64,000 bases of DNA from Kryptolebias marmoratus (lineage: Eukaryota > Chordata > Actinopteri > Cyprinodontiformes > Rivulidae): the NCBI RefSeq assembly GCF_001649575.2, contig NC_051445.1:28900764-28964763 (forward strand), written 5' to 3'. The first letter of the stretch is position 1. Each line of letters opens with the position of its first letter. Below the pieces are notes generated by a model. That model saw only the letters and a program-made list of their open reading frames with translations. It was not told the origin of the DNA and did not search any database. Below are positions 33,566 to 45,798 of this stretch, one piece after another. The position numbers and the translations under genes are program-made.

Positions 33566-35529
33566 TTAATAACATCTGAATCCCGGAGCATTTTGGATCC
33601 CAAAGTCCATGTTTGCCTTAAAAACACTGTAGGATTCCAAAAACGGCAGCTTCAGTGTATTTGCACAGGTGTTTGCAACTGGAAAAGGTGAATCACTTAA
33701 AAACTCAAGGCGTGGAGATGGCATCATGCCTGCTGGTGGAAGCGTTGCAAGACCTGTAGCAAACATCAGCAGGTCTACCAGAGAGACAGCAGTAATTTTC
33801 TCTGAAAGAAAGTAAACATTGTAGTTGTTGGATTCTGCATTAAAGACAATTAATTTCCTTATTTCTGGTTTCCTGCATGTGGGTTTACTCTGGGTATCCC
33901 GGTTTCCTCCCACAGACCAAAAACATACATGTTAGGTTAATTGGTAACTCTTAAATTGTCCCTAGGTGTGAGTGAAAGTGTGAATGGTTGTTTGGCTCCA
34001 TGTGTCCCTGTGATGGACTTGTGACCAGTCCAGGGTGTCCCCCGCCTCTCGCACAGTGACTGCAGGGGATAGGCACCAGCTCCCCAAGATCGGGTTAAGA
34101 AAATGGATGGATTTCTTCTTTCCTTCCATTAAAACAAAATTTAAAAAAAAAAAAAAACATTTTCAAACAACACATTTTTGAATAAAACAATCTGTCCATG
34201 CAAACCTTCAGAATCAAGGAGAGAATCTGCCCAAAAGCCTAGTGTTTTGCTCTCCTTTTGCCGCCTGTTGCTTCTGTCTGGGCTGAGATCTGGTCTGAAC
34301 ATGGTCTCCAAGTCTGAAGCAGTCAGGGCCTTGGGAGAGAAGCATAAGACTGGGGACAGAACACTGAAATGCTGCTGCAGTGCCGGGAGGAAACCAAGAC
34401 TTGCCAGTCTATATTTGAATCTGTTAAAGATAGACACATAAGTGTTATACTTGATTTATAGCATAGATATGAACTATTTGCATCAATGTGTGTAAATATC
34501 AACCAGATTTTTAATTGAATATATTTAAAAAAANNNNNNNNNNNNNNNNNNNNNNNNNNNNNNNNNNNNNNNNNNNNNNNNNNNNNNNNNNNNNNNNNNN
34601 NNNNNNNNNNNNNNNNNNNNNNNNNNNAAAAAAAAAAAAAAAAAAAAAACAAGTAAAGCTAAGGTGTGTATGTAGGACCACTCATACACAAAACCTTTTG
34701 CAGTGCTCAAAAATCATTAGTAAATGAGGACAAAAAGATTATTTACACATTTTAAAAAATGTTTTCACTCTACAATAAACCAAAGTGTGTCAAGGAACAT
34801 CATATTTTTATAAATCACTTTGAAAATGTATTTATGTACCATGACTATGATTACTCTGGGTAATTGTAAATCATTCTAAACAACTTCTAGAGTTCTGTTG
34901 TCAAAAGATGACAAAACCTATTCTACATAAATGTCTTATTGGATAATAAAAGTGGTGAAACTTATAATTTGGCAAGTATTGCTCAATATATTCCAACATT
35001 TTCCACTTACACAGATTTTACCAGAAGGGGACAAAAGAGGTGTTACCAACTGAAGATAAAAACAAACAAACAAAAAAATTAAGGAAAGATGATGGTTAAA
35101 TTTGATACCTGATCAGGTAATAATGTGATGTTTCTTATCAGATGGCATGGTTGTTACTTAATTAGTTTTTCATAATAAATTAAGATCTCATGATGTCAGT
35201 GGCAGCTGGGAAACAACTGGAAATATGTAAATCATAATGAGTAAGGAGCTTAGAACTTTGGAATAGTTTTAAAATATTTAAAACTATTAATAGCAGACAG
35301 GTTATTTGTTACCGTTGAATGGCACTGTGGTTTCTGTCAATGATGTACCATCTGAGATACTCCTCCACAAAAGCTTTCTTCACACAAGTCTTCACACCTC
35401 TGAGGCAGCCAGCAGTTTGGAACATGGTGCTGTTTTGCAAAATTATATTTTGCAGAGATTCTTCTGATTCTGCTTCCAGGACCTAAAAAACAAGCTGTTT
35501 ATTGTACAAACAAAACAACCCCCCCCCCC

Positions 35530-35570
<41 letters not shown>

Positions 35571-38500
35571 CTATCAATATGACATTTTTTTTTAACAAAT
35601 ACAAATATAGCATAAAAATTATTGTGATTTCACATCTGTTGAGACAGGCTTAAATCTATCCTTTCAAAACAAATAATTCTGTCAAGCATAATCTTTTATC
35701 TGAATGTGAAAATAACTTTTTAGTTGTTCTACAGTAAATCTATTCCCTAAGTCTAGGTCATCTCCTACCTGTTGTAGAAGTTTCCCTATCTCCTCATCTT
35801 TAACATTTTCTACTGTGGCGCTGAAACTTGGATTCTCTGTCATGTAGTTGACCAGGTTCATTGAGAGAAAATGTGGTGCTGGCCCCCCATGTACAATGGA
35901 TACAGCAATCATCTTTCCTGCTAAAAAATACTCATCTTCCCTGGCAGCTGGTATATAGAGCACAGTTATATTAGTTAATTAATACTTAGATCTGTCTATG
36001 ACAAAAACATTAGCATATTTTGATTTTAGTAGTACAACTACTTCACTAAACCTAAAATGACTTACCTCTTGAATTGCACACAAGATAACGGCTTTCTGGG
36101 GGTCCATCGAAGATAGGGCGATTTCTCAAATGGTTCATGAGAAGTGTGAGGAATTCATGCCTTGGGCCACCTGTATCCAACCCTTCTTCAAAGCAGCCAG
36201 CATCATCATTAAACTTGATGAACATGTCATGGTTGTCAGAGTATGTTCTGCGCTGAAATCCGCAAACAGCTCCATCCCACAAATCTGACAGAGATATATT
36301 GAACCTGCTGACCTTCTTGTGGTCAATAGCCAGTGCAAGATGTGCGATAATTTCATGTGCCTGCACATTTGTTTCTCTAGAAAAATAAAAAACTTATTTT
36401 AAAACAGCGTATGTATCTCTTTACTGATTGATCAGACTTTGCATAATGTAATTATGTGCAGGACCAGATGCCGGTTAATTGAATACAAAATGTTAAAATT
36501 ACTAACACTGGTTCTTCTAGGGGCAGATCTTTCTTTTTGTTATCAGTTAGATCTTCAGTGTCATCTTCATTGTCAACCACAATGGGTTCAAACAGGTTGG
36601 TATAGTTTCTGCAGAGAGAAAAAGTGTACACAGTATAGATGAGAACAAACAAATGCATAAACATGCAGTTTCAGCTTTCCTTAACTAAACATTTAATTTA
36701 TGTCAGATGTCAAATATAAAATATTTAAAATAAATACATTTATAATAGGGGTGTCTATATCATTTTGTTACATCTCCTGGAATAATTACAGGAGCACACC
36801 TGTAACCTGTACACACCTGTAATAGGAGCTCTGGACAGTGAGACATTCACTTGTGCCTGGATTGTTTCCGTTTTTATCTAAATCTATAACCTGAAAACAC
36901 AGAAAGAAGAAAGAATGAAAATTAATTTTTGACCAATCTAGAATTATTTTAATATCCTAATAATTTACTTAAATGATTGAGATGGAAATCTGTGGATTTT
37001 GTCAGTTGAAAAAAAACGTTCATATTCTGCATTAGACATTGCTGATGGAAGAACATTATAGGTCAAGCATATATATTAACTTGTATTTGCTTCTATACAG
37101 ACTCTAAAGAGCTTATAGTTGACATGTATGATAATATGAAAATACGGGATGTGAGGAAATGTACTGTACAACAACATTAATTAAAACTAGCAAATGGTGA
37201 ATCAAAATCTAATAGCAAGTGAAGGCAGTAGAGATGCTCTGTTTGACTAATAAAACAGTTTTTACCTGCTGTACTTCATTTGTGAGCACAAGATCCCCAA
37301 CACCATTCCTTAGAGGACAAAGAAAACCATGTTTTTGTGTATTATGAACATATGCAGTCCTGTAATAAATAATAAGATCACCCAGTTTTCATAAATATCT
37401 TGTTCACTTTATTCCCTTGTAACTCCTCTGCGAATCATGCAACTAAAAAAGACAAATGAAAACATGGAATGCCTGAAAGCACTGTTTTTGGAAGTACAAT
37501 GCCACCACTATTGAAGTGAAGTGATTTTAGTCATTATCACAAAAAACATGGAAAATTACTAGGTACAAGTTCTTGAATTAAACTCTTATGAGCTATTTTT
37601 GTTACATTTGTCTAAAAAAATCTTTACTTGTAAAATGAGCAAGACATTGAAGAAAGCAAGGGTTGTCTGATAATTATTTCCATGCCAGTATTTTTGACCC
37701 TTAAAAAACAAGCATCTAGAAAATCCAACTCAGAGGATTTTTTAATAACAATCTCGGGGTCAGAGTCAGACAAGTCTGACAATTTTCCAACTGCAAAACA
37801 TAAAAAAACAAGCTGCCTTAATTTCTACTAAGTGATAGTACTATATTCTGTTAACAATATTAAATTGTATCTCAAAGCATACACACAGCACTGGTAAAAA
37901 CTCATGACTTAGTAGATCCCAAAGTTTCTGCATTTCAAGTTTCCAGGAAGTTACTTGACATGTAGGAGCTAATCTATGTATACTATTGACTTGATTGGTT
38001 TATGCCAGTGATGCTTAATTGCACAATTTCAAATTTTAGATTTGTTGAAGTTAAGGGAATGTGCCAAACTCCACACACAAACATCTCAGCTTACCTTCTT
38101 CAAAGTCCCTTTTCAAGCAGATGAAAAGAGTTATCCTTTGATATGGCTTGCCAAGTTCAGCCTTATAAGCCACAAGGGTAAAAGGTCTTTGTGTCCCAGG
38201 GATATTAATGACCTCTGTCCTATCTGGATACAGAAGGAGGAAAGGTCCATCTTTTACATCTTTGTTGAAGTTTTTAACAGCCTGATTGAGCAGAGTTGTG
38301 GCAGAGACGTCCGGGTCTGTTGCAAGTGAAATAGTTCTTCCACGTTGTGGCCTTAGACCATCCTTCTGAATGACCATCAAACCAACATTTATCTGAAAGA
38401 AAAAAGATGTGGAGGCCTGAGCAATGTTTAAAAAAATCATTGTCAATTTTTTTATTTTTGTTTTTAATTCCTGTTGTATTACGTGTTGCAGTAACAACCA

Positions 38501-39495
38501 AATAGACCAATTAATTACTAATAACAGTAAAAGCAGAGTGATGCAAACTTTTACTTTTAAACTGCAGATTTGATACAAACATAACAATAGTTGTTAATTT
38601 ATTAATCAATAGCTGATTTCCTTTTTTGACTGACCATTAATTGGCAATTTATTGTTACTGTTAAACAAATATTCTGCATAGCTTTGCTATGCTGAACTTT
38701 CTTCCTAACAGACGAATAGTTAAAAGCTCCTTGTTTTCAGTCGGAGCCATAGCAAACCTACCCAAACTTTTATTTTTCCCTTCTGCTTTAACCCCTTTCT
38801 CCCAAGAGAATACTTTTGCCGCTCCTCATTTTTCTTTTGTCGGTATTCAAGGAAGGTGCTGAGGGCTGGAGTCGGGCAGGATTGGATAGTTTGTTGTTCT
38901 AAAGTCAAGGAAAGAAGTAATATTACAATATCGCACATCACATACATGCAAACAGGCAACATGTGGTACGAACCAGAACAACACAGTTTACCATAGGAAA
39001 TAGTGCCCAAGAATGTAACAGACATTTATATCTGACCTTTACATTGCTGCTGTATTATTGATTTGTATGTGTACTTTTAATTTAGTATTTGCAGGGCTCT
39101 CAAGTTTCGATCTGAGCTTGGAGTGAGATCTTGAGCCACTAGACGTTGTTAGAATACATCATCACCTAATTTGCATATTTGGTGATGTTAATCAGGCTTT
39201 AGGAGAGAGGATTATCAACATTGGCAAGACAAAATTGAGTAAAAAACACTCAAAGTATGTTTAGAACTATGAATGAACTTTCTATGTAATTTCAAAACTT
39301 TATTGCTTTGCTAACGTTAGCGGTCTCAGCAAATTACTTCATCCATCAGAAACATAATCCTTTATTTATGCTTATTAACTTACTTGAAGGTTGTGGAGTA
39401 TTGTTGATACACGTTTTTTGAAGCCTCTTGCCACAACTACTACAAAAGTTCGGTGACTGCTCAACCAGCTCTTTTCCACAGTTTGGGCAATACAT
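33566..39495 (-). CDS. Zinc-ribbon plus HECT E3 ubiquitin ligase carried by the transposon, 12 exons
   Basis: Exons read on the minus strand: 39495-39384, 38898-38762, 38392-38095, 37790-37628, 37308-37266, 36890-36817, 36608-36507, 36376-36066, 35947-35769, 35482-35313, 34420-34206, 33801-33566. Their sum is 2040 nt (679 codons plus TAA). All introns start GT and end AG, all phases agree and no stop interrupts. Residues 1-25 form a zinc ribbon (Cys 3, 6, 18, 21). A HECT domain fills roughly 320-679: [25 protein letters not shown], and [10 protein letters not shown] with the catalytic Cys (codon 33667-33665, about residue 647). HECT enzymes pass ubiquitin through this Cys to substrates. It resembles fish G2E3-like genes. 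Exon edges are my reading; expression is unknown. Confidence 0.8.
33880..34115 (+). repeat. SINE-like fish repeat inside a HECT intron
   Basis: Same family as 27610-27870: GGTTTCCTCCCACAGACC, ACATACATGTTAGG, GTCCAGGGTGTCCC and GGATAGGCACCAGC, then an A-rich end. It lies in the last intron of the HECT gene. Confidence 0.7.
34529..34649. other. Assembly gap in a poly-A run
   Basis: N at 34534-34627 is flanked by A runs on both sides. It lies in the intron between exons 10 and 11 of the HECT gene, so it does not hide a predicted exon. Confidence 0.9.
35519..35567. repeat. Poly-C and (AC)n microsatellite
   Basis: About 14 C followed by AC repeats, in a HECT intron. Confidence 0.95.
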
Positions 39496-39524
39496 GGTGC
39501 TGTGACTGTCTTCCCGCCTACTGA

Positions 39525-39819
39525 AACGCTGAACGAGCAAAAGCCCGAACTTCCAGTTCAAACATGGTGTCGTCCAATCAGCTATTTCTCAGGTCTCCCA
39601 CTGGGACCTATCGTTTCCGGTTTGTTAATGTAATTGCGTTTTTGTTTTTTGTTTGCGTGCTTCCTTTTTTGTTTGTGTGTTTCCTTTCTTGTTTGCGTGC
39701 TTCGTCTTTTGTTTGTGTGCTTCCTTTTTTGTTTGTGTGTTTCCTTTCTTGTTTGCGTGCTTCATCTTTTGTTTGCGTGCTTCGTTAATGTTGTTGTGGT
39801 TTGCACTTCAGGGCCACCG
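39525..39819 (-). repeat. Right terminal inverted repeat
   Basis: Reverse complement of 31166-31480, with the same 20-bp unit tandem array (39640-39785) and the same end GGTTTGCACTTCAGGGCCAC. It lies just upstream of the HECT start codon (39495). That ATG is about 325 bp from the element end, as is the integrase ATG from the other end. Confidence 0.85.
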
Positions 39820-39910
39820 TATTCCTGCCTCCACTTTTATAGGTCACCCTGTGTTCCTCCCTCTTTTGGAAATAGGTGTTGACTACAGCTATTTCCATCC
39901 TTTTAGCAAA
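39820..39910 (-). pseudogene. RTE-like LINE, continuation after the transposon
   Basis: Begins with the TATTCCTG copy of the target duplication and continues the RTE-like sequence interrupted at 31165 (CACCCTGTGTTCCTCCCTC). It ends near 39910. Confidence 0.6.
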
Positions 39911-40275
39911 GAGGAATATGTGAGCAATATGCATTCATTGAAGGAATGCTAGGCCTTTATTTTTTTTAATTTATTTTTGTAACTTCAGCAGTGGTTCAAC
40001 TTCCCCCTATCCATTACCCAGGCCTCTTACCGCCCCCCCCCCCTTTTTTTTGTTGATTTTTTTTCCTGTTTACATGAATAAATCTTTTTTTTTATTCATG
40101 GATTTATAAAATATAAAAGTTGATCTTGGGTATGGCCTATCAGAACATCTCTGTGGGCCATTCCCCACCATGTACTGCCTCAACAAGTCCCCCACTTCCT
40201 GTGGTGAAGGCCATTCAGATGGATCTTCTGAGTAGGGCCTTGCCCCAACCTTCTTTTCTGCACCTCTCTGTTCCT

Positions 40276-40328
<53 letters not shown>

Positions 40329-41600
40329 CCTCTCTTGTCCACATTCTCCTCTGTGGTGACTAACTTGCCATGTCTGCCTGCACTAATTTTCCCAAAATGA
40401 CACAGTGGTGGTCAGCAGAAGTTCAAACCCTTGTGGCCTCACTCATTGAATTATTCCTACCTGATGTCATCTCTGGTCTCCTCTATAGCAGCTGATCACC
40501 AACCTCATGTCTGTCTCCTTCATTCCTTCTCTGTGTTCTTTTCTAAGTCACATAAATTACACATCTTTCTAATGCACTTTTTTAATATAAATAATATTTT
40601 TAAATTAATCAGCCGGTATTAAGTGGCTGTTCCTAAACTTACAGCTAATATGAGACCAACCTGTCTCCTTCTCCTGTCTGTCCTGATTCTTTCTCTCCAT
40701 CCTCGCAGCTGAATGACATGAACTTTGTGTTCAGGAGGTTTAAAAAATACAGCAGTCAAACCACATATATAAAACATGAAATCTTAATTTTAAATGATAT
40801 CCTTGTTGGATATCAGTTACTGATTGGACACTTCATCTGATCAGACTTATCAGATTCATTACAACAGCTCTGTAGAATTATACCCCAGAGAAGACATTTA
40901 AACTCCCAACTTCTATAATTTATCTGCTTTATGATTCACTACCGAGTTCAACAAATGATTACTTTCTGAACAACAAACTAACACAAACAAGTTCCTTTAT
41001 TTTTTCCTGTCATGCTGTGTTCTATTGTAAATACTGATCAGTAAACAGTTGTAACCTGAACATTTCCAGGCCTCCACTTCACACTTGTTTCATGGAAACC
41101 TGACAGAACTTCCTGCTGTCTTTCAGCGACTTTGAAAAGCTTTCTTTCATCTTTATCCTTCTGCCTCTTCAGTTTTCTGCCTCTCTATCTTTAGCTATCT
41201 GTCATCAGATGACAAGACGATTCAAATAAAAAAGCAATCATGCTTCCGCGCATGCTCGAGGAGAGCGCAACAGGAGGGGAGGTGAAGGAGCAGAGGGGCA
41301 CCTGATCAGTGACGTGCCTCTGTTATCGATTATATCATTTACACATGCACAGATAGCTGGTAAATACAGAAAATGCAGACCGGAATCTTTTCCCGTCATC
41401 GCTTTCGGGCCCCTCTAACACGCCCCTATGCGCCACATATACTGCATACCCACTTTTTGCACCCCTGTGGACACAGTGGAGCAGGTCTCCTCTCTGCTGT
41501 GAGATTGACAGCTGTCAGTGCTTGGGGAAGTGCGCGTGGCTAACAGCATGCTGCAGAATGATTGATACTTTCTCACATGTAGTCAGTAGATTTGTCGCTA
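39911..41600. other. No gene recognised; simple repeats
   Basis: Poly-C at about 40033-40043, T-rich runs and (CAT)n at about 40279-40328. A minus frame (40342-40070) reads an Asp run from the (CAT)n and then GARPYSEDPSEWPSPQEVG. I do not recognise it and would not call it a gene. 41200-41480 is GC-richer without identified content. Confidence 0.45.
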
Positions 41601-41639
41601 GTCGCTTTAAAAAATTGGCCAGACAGATCTGAAAACTTG

Positions 41640-41822
41640 CTAAATTGGCCCGCATTGTACTCTAGCCAATGTGGAAAACACTGCATTGCACATTGGTCTT
41701 TCTAAAAAAGGGCGTGTGCGTGTGTATTTTTTTAGCGTGAGAAATACAAAAAGTTGCGTGTGAGCATTTGCTCTTCACAAAATGCGCGTCTTACGGTCAA
41801 TGCATGAAACTTGAGAGCCCTG
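41640..41822 (-). mobile_element. Possible hAT-type terminus
   Basis: The minus strand starts CAGGGCTCTCAAGTTTCATG (41822 down) and continues with GACCGTAAGACGCGCATT-like sequence, which I associate with a common fish hAT end. No partner end with matching 8-bp flanks was found. A similar end at 39092 lies inside the transposon and is not a valid partner. Confidence 0.4.
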
Positions 41823-42164
41823 CTTTTATTCATAGATTAATTAAAGATTGTGACTGATAATAAGACTTTAAAATTCACAACGACACAAATAAAGTTGCAG
41901 AGAAAAGTTGCAGCGGTGTTAGCCGACATCCATCTGGTGTTACACCGGCTGATGCAGTTGCTTTTAGAATATTTTATGTTTTATTGTTGGTTTGCATTCA
42001 TATGCTTTGGCAACGCTGTTCCGCAGTCATGTCAACAAAGCATCTTGTTCAGAAAAGTGTTAATGTGAGCCTGGATGCTGGACGCTTTCAGGGAAAGTCT
42101 GACAACAAAATATTGCTCTTGTAAATGTTTAACCACTGCAATAACAATGCGCTCACGGTGTATC

Positions 42165-42797
42165 TGTCAGAGTCTGGTGATCCTGGTTGGGTTTTGGGTG
42201 CATTTCCTTCAATCTCCAGTAGATGGAGCCAGCTCTACTGGAGGTTCTGCTGACAGGTGTTCCTCATCTACAATCAACAAGGGAGGCTTAAAAGGAGTTG
42301 GCAGCCAGCATGTCACTGTCAGAGTGTTAACTCGTACTGGTACGTTTGTTACCGCCCTGGCTCATGTTCTTGTTTCTGGAACTTGTTAATATTTCCTTGC
42401 CTTGTTTCAGGATTATTTAAGCCATTGTTCTTTACCTGGAGGAATCTTCAAGTGCTGACTGGTCTCTGGGATCTCCACGCTGCTTTCTTCCTGGACGGCC
42501 TCCTTTGACCGAACCCTGCTCACTCTCCCTACCACCAAGGACCCAACCCAGGCTCTGCTCCTCTCTCCCTGGCGGTTCACTATCCACTCACCCGTAAGCA
42601 ACTGTTACTGAGGATCATTTCCCCCATAAGACAAGAGATTCTGAATAACCACCTTCCTCCATCACAGTGCCATTCCAGTTCCTGAGCTGCTGGTTCCTCA
42701 TCACTACGAGCATTCTAATAAACATTAATTGCATTTTCACTCTGTCTCCTGAAGTGTGTTCTGCATGTGGGCCAAATCTCTGGCTAAGACCATGACA
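42165..42797 (+). repeat. 5' LTR of the Gypsy element
   Basis: 633 bp, TG...CA ends, with a TTAAA at about 42288 and AATAAA near 42717. The gag ATG (42792) overlaps its last bases. Confidence 0.95.
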
Positions 42798-43772
42798 GAA
42801 CACTCTGACCATACCGAACCCACAGATACGCTCAGGAGAGCTCTTTGTGACAAACAGCAGAGGATTCAGTCTCATGAATCCATGTTAAGATCCATTTTGG
42901 AACAACAACAGTGTCAGACTCAACAACTGCAACAACTAACGGGACTCTTCCAACAAGCCTCTTCCAATCCACCAGATGGCCCTGCTTTGTCCACGAGCTC
43001 ACCACCATCTACCCTCCATCGTGAGGTCACCACCCCAAACCTGGAAAAGTTTACTGGAGAGGTTGGTAGTTGTGGTGGGTTTCTGCTCCAATGCTCTTTA
43101 GTTTTTAATAGATCCCCTCAATCTTTTCCCCACAATGGGGCCAAGATTTCGTTTGTGCTCAGCTTGTTATCTGGGAGAGCTTTAAGATGGGCGGAGGCCA
43201 GATTCACGAACATTGATAATTTTGGGTGTACTTATTAGGAGTTTTTGACTGAGTTTAAGCTCACCTTCTCACCCAGTCAGGATCAGGCGGGTGATTCTCG
43301 CCGTTTATGGGCACTCAGACAAGGAAACAGACCCATATCAGACTTTGTCATTGAGTTTAGAACTCTGGCAGTCGCAGCTGGTTGGGATGACACGGCATTT
43401 AAGGCTGCGTTCTATCAGGCCCTTGATGAGTCTCTTAAAGACGATCTATCTCCGTTAGATGAACCTAGGACCCTAGATGAAATAATTTCTCTGGCCACCA
43501 AGTTAGATAACAGGTCTCATGAATGAAGAAGGGCTAGACTATACAAGATGTCTCCTAAGATTTAGACTTTGCCTATTACGCCGAGTCAGTGCCTCCCAGC
43601 TCCGACTATTAATATGACTGAACCGGAACCCATGCAGATTGGTCATACCAGGTTATCTATAGATGAGAGAGAGAGACGCAGGAATCTTAATCTGTGTTAC
43701 TACTGTGGTTCTTCAGATCATGTGGTGTCCAGATGCCCGAGTCGGCCAAAAGATCAGGTCCGTCGGTTTTAG
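42792..43772 (+). pseudogene. Gypsy gag
   Basis: One reading frame from [10 protein letters not shown] with a Gln-rich coiled segment (about 42900-42950), then a capsid-like region (LWALRQGNRPISDFVIEFR), and a CX2CX4HX4C zinc knuckle (CYYCGSSDHVVSRC, 43695-43736). Three stops interrupt the same frame: TAG 43236, TGA 43524, TAG 43563. It would form the particle shell and bind RNA; this copy cannot give the full product. Pol continues in the -1 frame from about 43694. Confidence 0.85.
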
Positions 43773-44263
43773 TGGGGGAATCGACGGACCAAGATCAGGT
43801 AGTAAGACCACCACAGCCTGAGTTTGCTGTTGTCATCTTGTCCAACAGATCACAGTACAAACTTCCGGCCATGATTGATTCTGGTTGTGACCAAAATTTA
43901 ATTGATTAAGATTTTGTTTTTCGTTCTCAGATAGCCACTGAACTGCTCCCAGCCCCTCTGGTGGTTACCTCACTAAACGGCAATACACTACCTAGAATCA
44001 CGGATCGTACTAAGCCCGTGGAGTTGGTAGTTTCTGGTAATCACCGGGAGATAACCTCATTCTATGTCTTTCCCATTAATAACACAGAGGTTGTTTTAGG
44101 GTCAGGATGGTTAAGACAACATAACCCCCACATAAACTGGAACCAACTAAGTATCACGTCCTGGTCTACTAATTGTCTCTCCTCCTGCTTGCAGTCAGCT
44201 GTACCCCCCCCAGTCCACCGGTACCAGTGGACAGTGATAGCGAGGAGACTGAATTATCGGTGA
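43740..44263 (+). pseudogene. Gypsy protease region
   Basis: Aspartic-protease-like: AMIDSGCDQNLID with the DSG catalytic triplet near 43877, then an in-frame TAA at 43907-43909. The same frame continues (ATELLPAPLVVTSLNG, VVLGSGWLRQHNP) to 44263. A frame change to the RT frame occurs at about 44190-44210. Confidence 0.8.
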
Positions 44264-45798
44264 TGCCTGAGGAGTACCATGACTTGGGGGCTGTTTTTAG
44301 TAAGGGTAACGCTAAGTCTCTTCCCCCCCATCGGCCGTATGATTGCGCCATTGATTTGTTAGACCGAGCTCCCTTACCCTCCAGCAGACTTTACAACATT
44401 TCTCAGGCCGAAAGATCTGGTCTAGAGACCTATATTAGTGAGTCACTGTCTGCGGGACTCATCCGCCACTCTACCTCTCCAGTAGGGGCGGGTTTTTTCT
44501 TTGTGGGTAAGAAAGATGGCACCCTACGGCCTTGCATTGACTATCGTGGACTAAACCAAATCACAATCAAGAACAAGTATCCACTACCTCTCCTGTCATC
44601 TGCCTTCGAGTCTGTCAAGGGGTCCACCATCTTCACCAAGCTAGACCTCCGTAATGCCTACCATCTTATCAGAATCCGCCAGGGAGATGAGTGGAAAACT
44701 GCCTTTAAGATGCCTATCGGACATTTTGAATACCAAGTCATGCCCTTTGGTTTATGTAACGCTCCTGCTGTTTTCCAGGCCCTGGTTAATGATGTGCTCA
44801 GAGACTTCTTAAATATTTTTGTTTTTGTTTACCTCGATGACATTCTTATTTTTTCCAGATCCATCGCTGAACATCGCCGTCATGTCCGTCTAGTCCTACA
44901 ACGACTTCTGGAAAACCGATTATTTGTCAAGGCAGAAAAGTGTGACTTTCACTCCTCATCAGTTTCGTTTCTAGGATTGATCCTGGAGGGTGGGCAGGTT
45001 TGGTCAGACCCGAGTAAGATCAAGGCGGTGCTGGACTGGCCCATTCCAGAGGATAGAAGACAACTACAGCGGTTCCTGGGGTTTGCGAACTTTTACAGGC
45101 GGTTTATCCAGAACTAGTCGGGTGGTTTCACCTTTGACTGCTCTCACTTCCACTAAACGAAGGTTTGTCTGGACTCCTAAGGCATCCAAGGCTTTTAACG
45201 ACCTTAAGGAGAGGTTTTCTCAAGCCCCTGTTCTTGTCCAACCTGATCCTCAAAGACAGTTCAATGTTGAGGTTGATGCCTCTGATACAGGGGTAGGGGC
45301 AGTACTGTCTCAACGCTCTCAAACAGATAACAAACTAAATCCATGTGCATTCTTTTCACGAAAATTGTCTTCCACGCAAAGGAATTATGATGTTGGTGAC
45401 TGGGAACTCCTTGCCATTAAGTTGGCCTTGGAGGAATGGCGTCACTGGCTAGAAGCAACTGAACCCCTGTATTGATTTGGACTGATCATAAGAACTTGTC
45501 ATATATATCGTCTGCCAAACGTCTGAATCCCAGACAAGGTCTGTTTTTCTCGCAATTTAACTTGAATATTTCTTTCCGCCCAGGGATGAAGAACATCAAG
45601 CCTGACGCACTTTCCCGTCAGTACTCATCCAATGATCAAGCCAAGGAACTAACTACTATTCTTCCTCCTAGCTGTGTCATAGGATCCCTGTTCTGGGAAG
45701 TTGAAGAGATGGTGCAGCAAGCTCTTCAAGTTGAACCTGATCAGGAACTGGACCACCTAACTGCACCTATGTACCTTCATCCGTTCGTTCTAGACTGA
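44173..45798 (+). pseudogene. Gypsy reverse transcriptase and RNase H
   Basis: The RT domain is intact in one frame to 45117: [43 protein letters not shown], and YLDDILIF (44830-44841). A stop and frame change near 45113 lead to RNase H ([37 protein letters not shown]). Another frame change near 45470 comes before TDHKNLSYI, PDALSRQ. Stop at 45798. Confidence 0.9.

Larger units (their letters stand above)
31166..39819. mobile_element. IS3-like integrase DNA transposon carrying a HECT ligase gene
   Basis: The element starts ACAGTGGCCCTGAAGTGC-like at 31166 and ends with the reverse complement at 39819. Inverted repeats of about 300 bp lie at 31166-31480 and 39525-39819. It sits inside an RTE-like LINE, with near-identical 8-bp flanks. 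Two genes converge: an integrase (31495-33182, plus) and a zinc-ribbon/HECT ubiquitin ligase (39495-33566, minus). The integrase core (WHVDGYDKLKPFG, RTDLGTENG) is like the eukaryotic IS3-type group (IS3EU in Repbase terms). Later additions inside are a SINE-like repeat (33880-34115), a poly-A-flanked gap and a (CA)n run. Assignment to IS3EU is from motif memory. Confidence 0.8.

Noticed and set aside
40070..40342. Minus-strand frame with an Asp run as a gene
   Set aside because: The Asp run comes from a (CAT)n microsatellite. The rest has no recognised domain or splice context.
39092..41822. CAGGGCTCTCAAG at 39092 and its reverse complement at 41822 as ends of one hAT element
   Set aside because: The interval would cut through the right TIR of the 8.65-kb transposon and the LINE beyond it, and the 8-bp flanks do not match.
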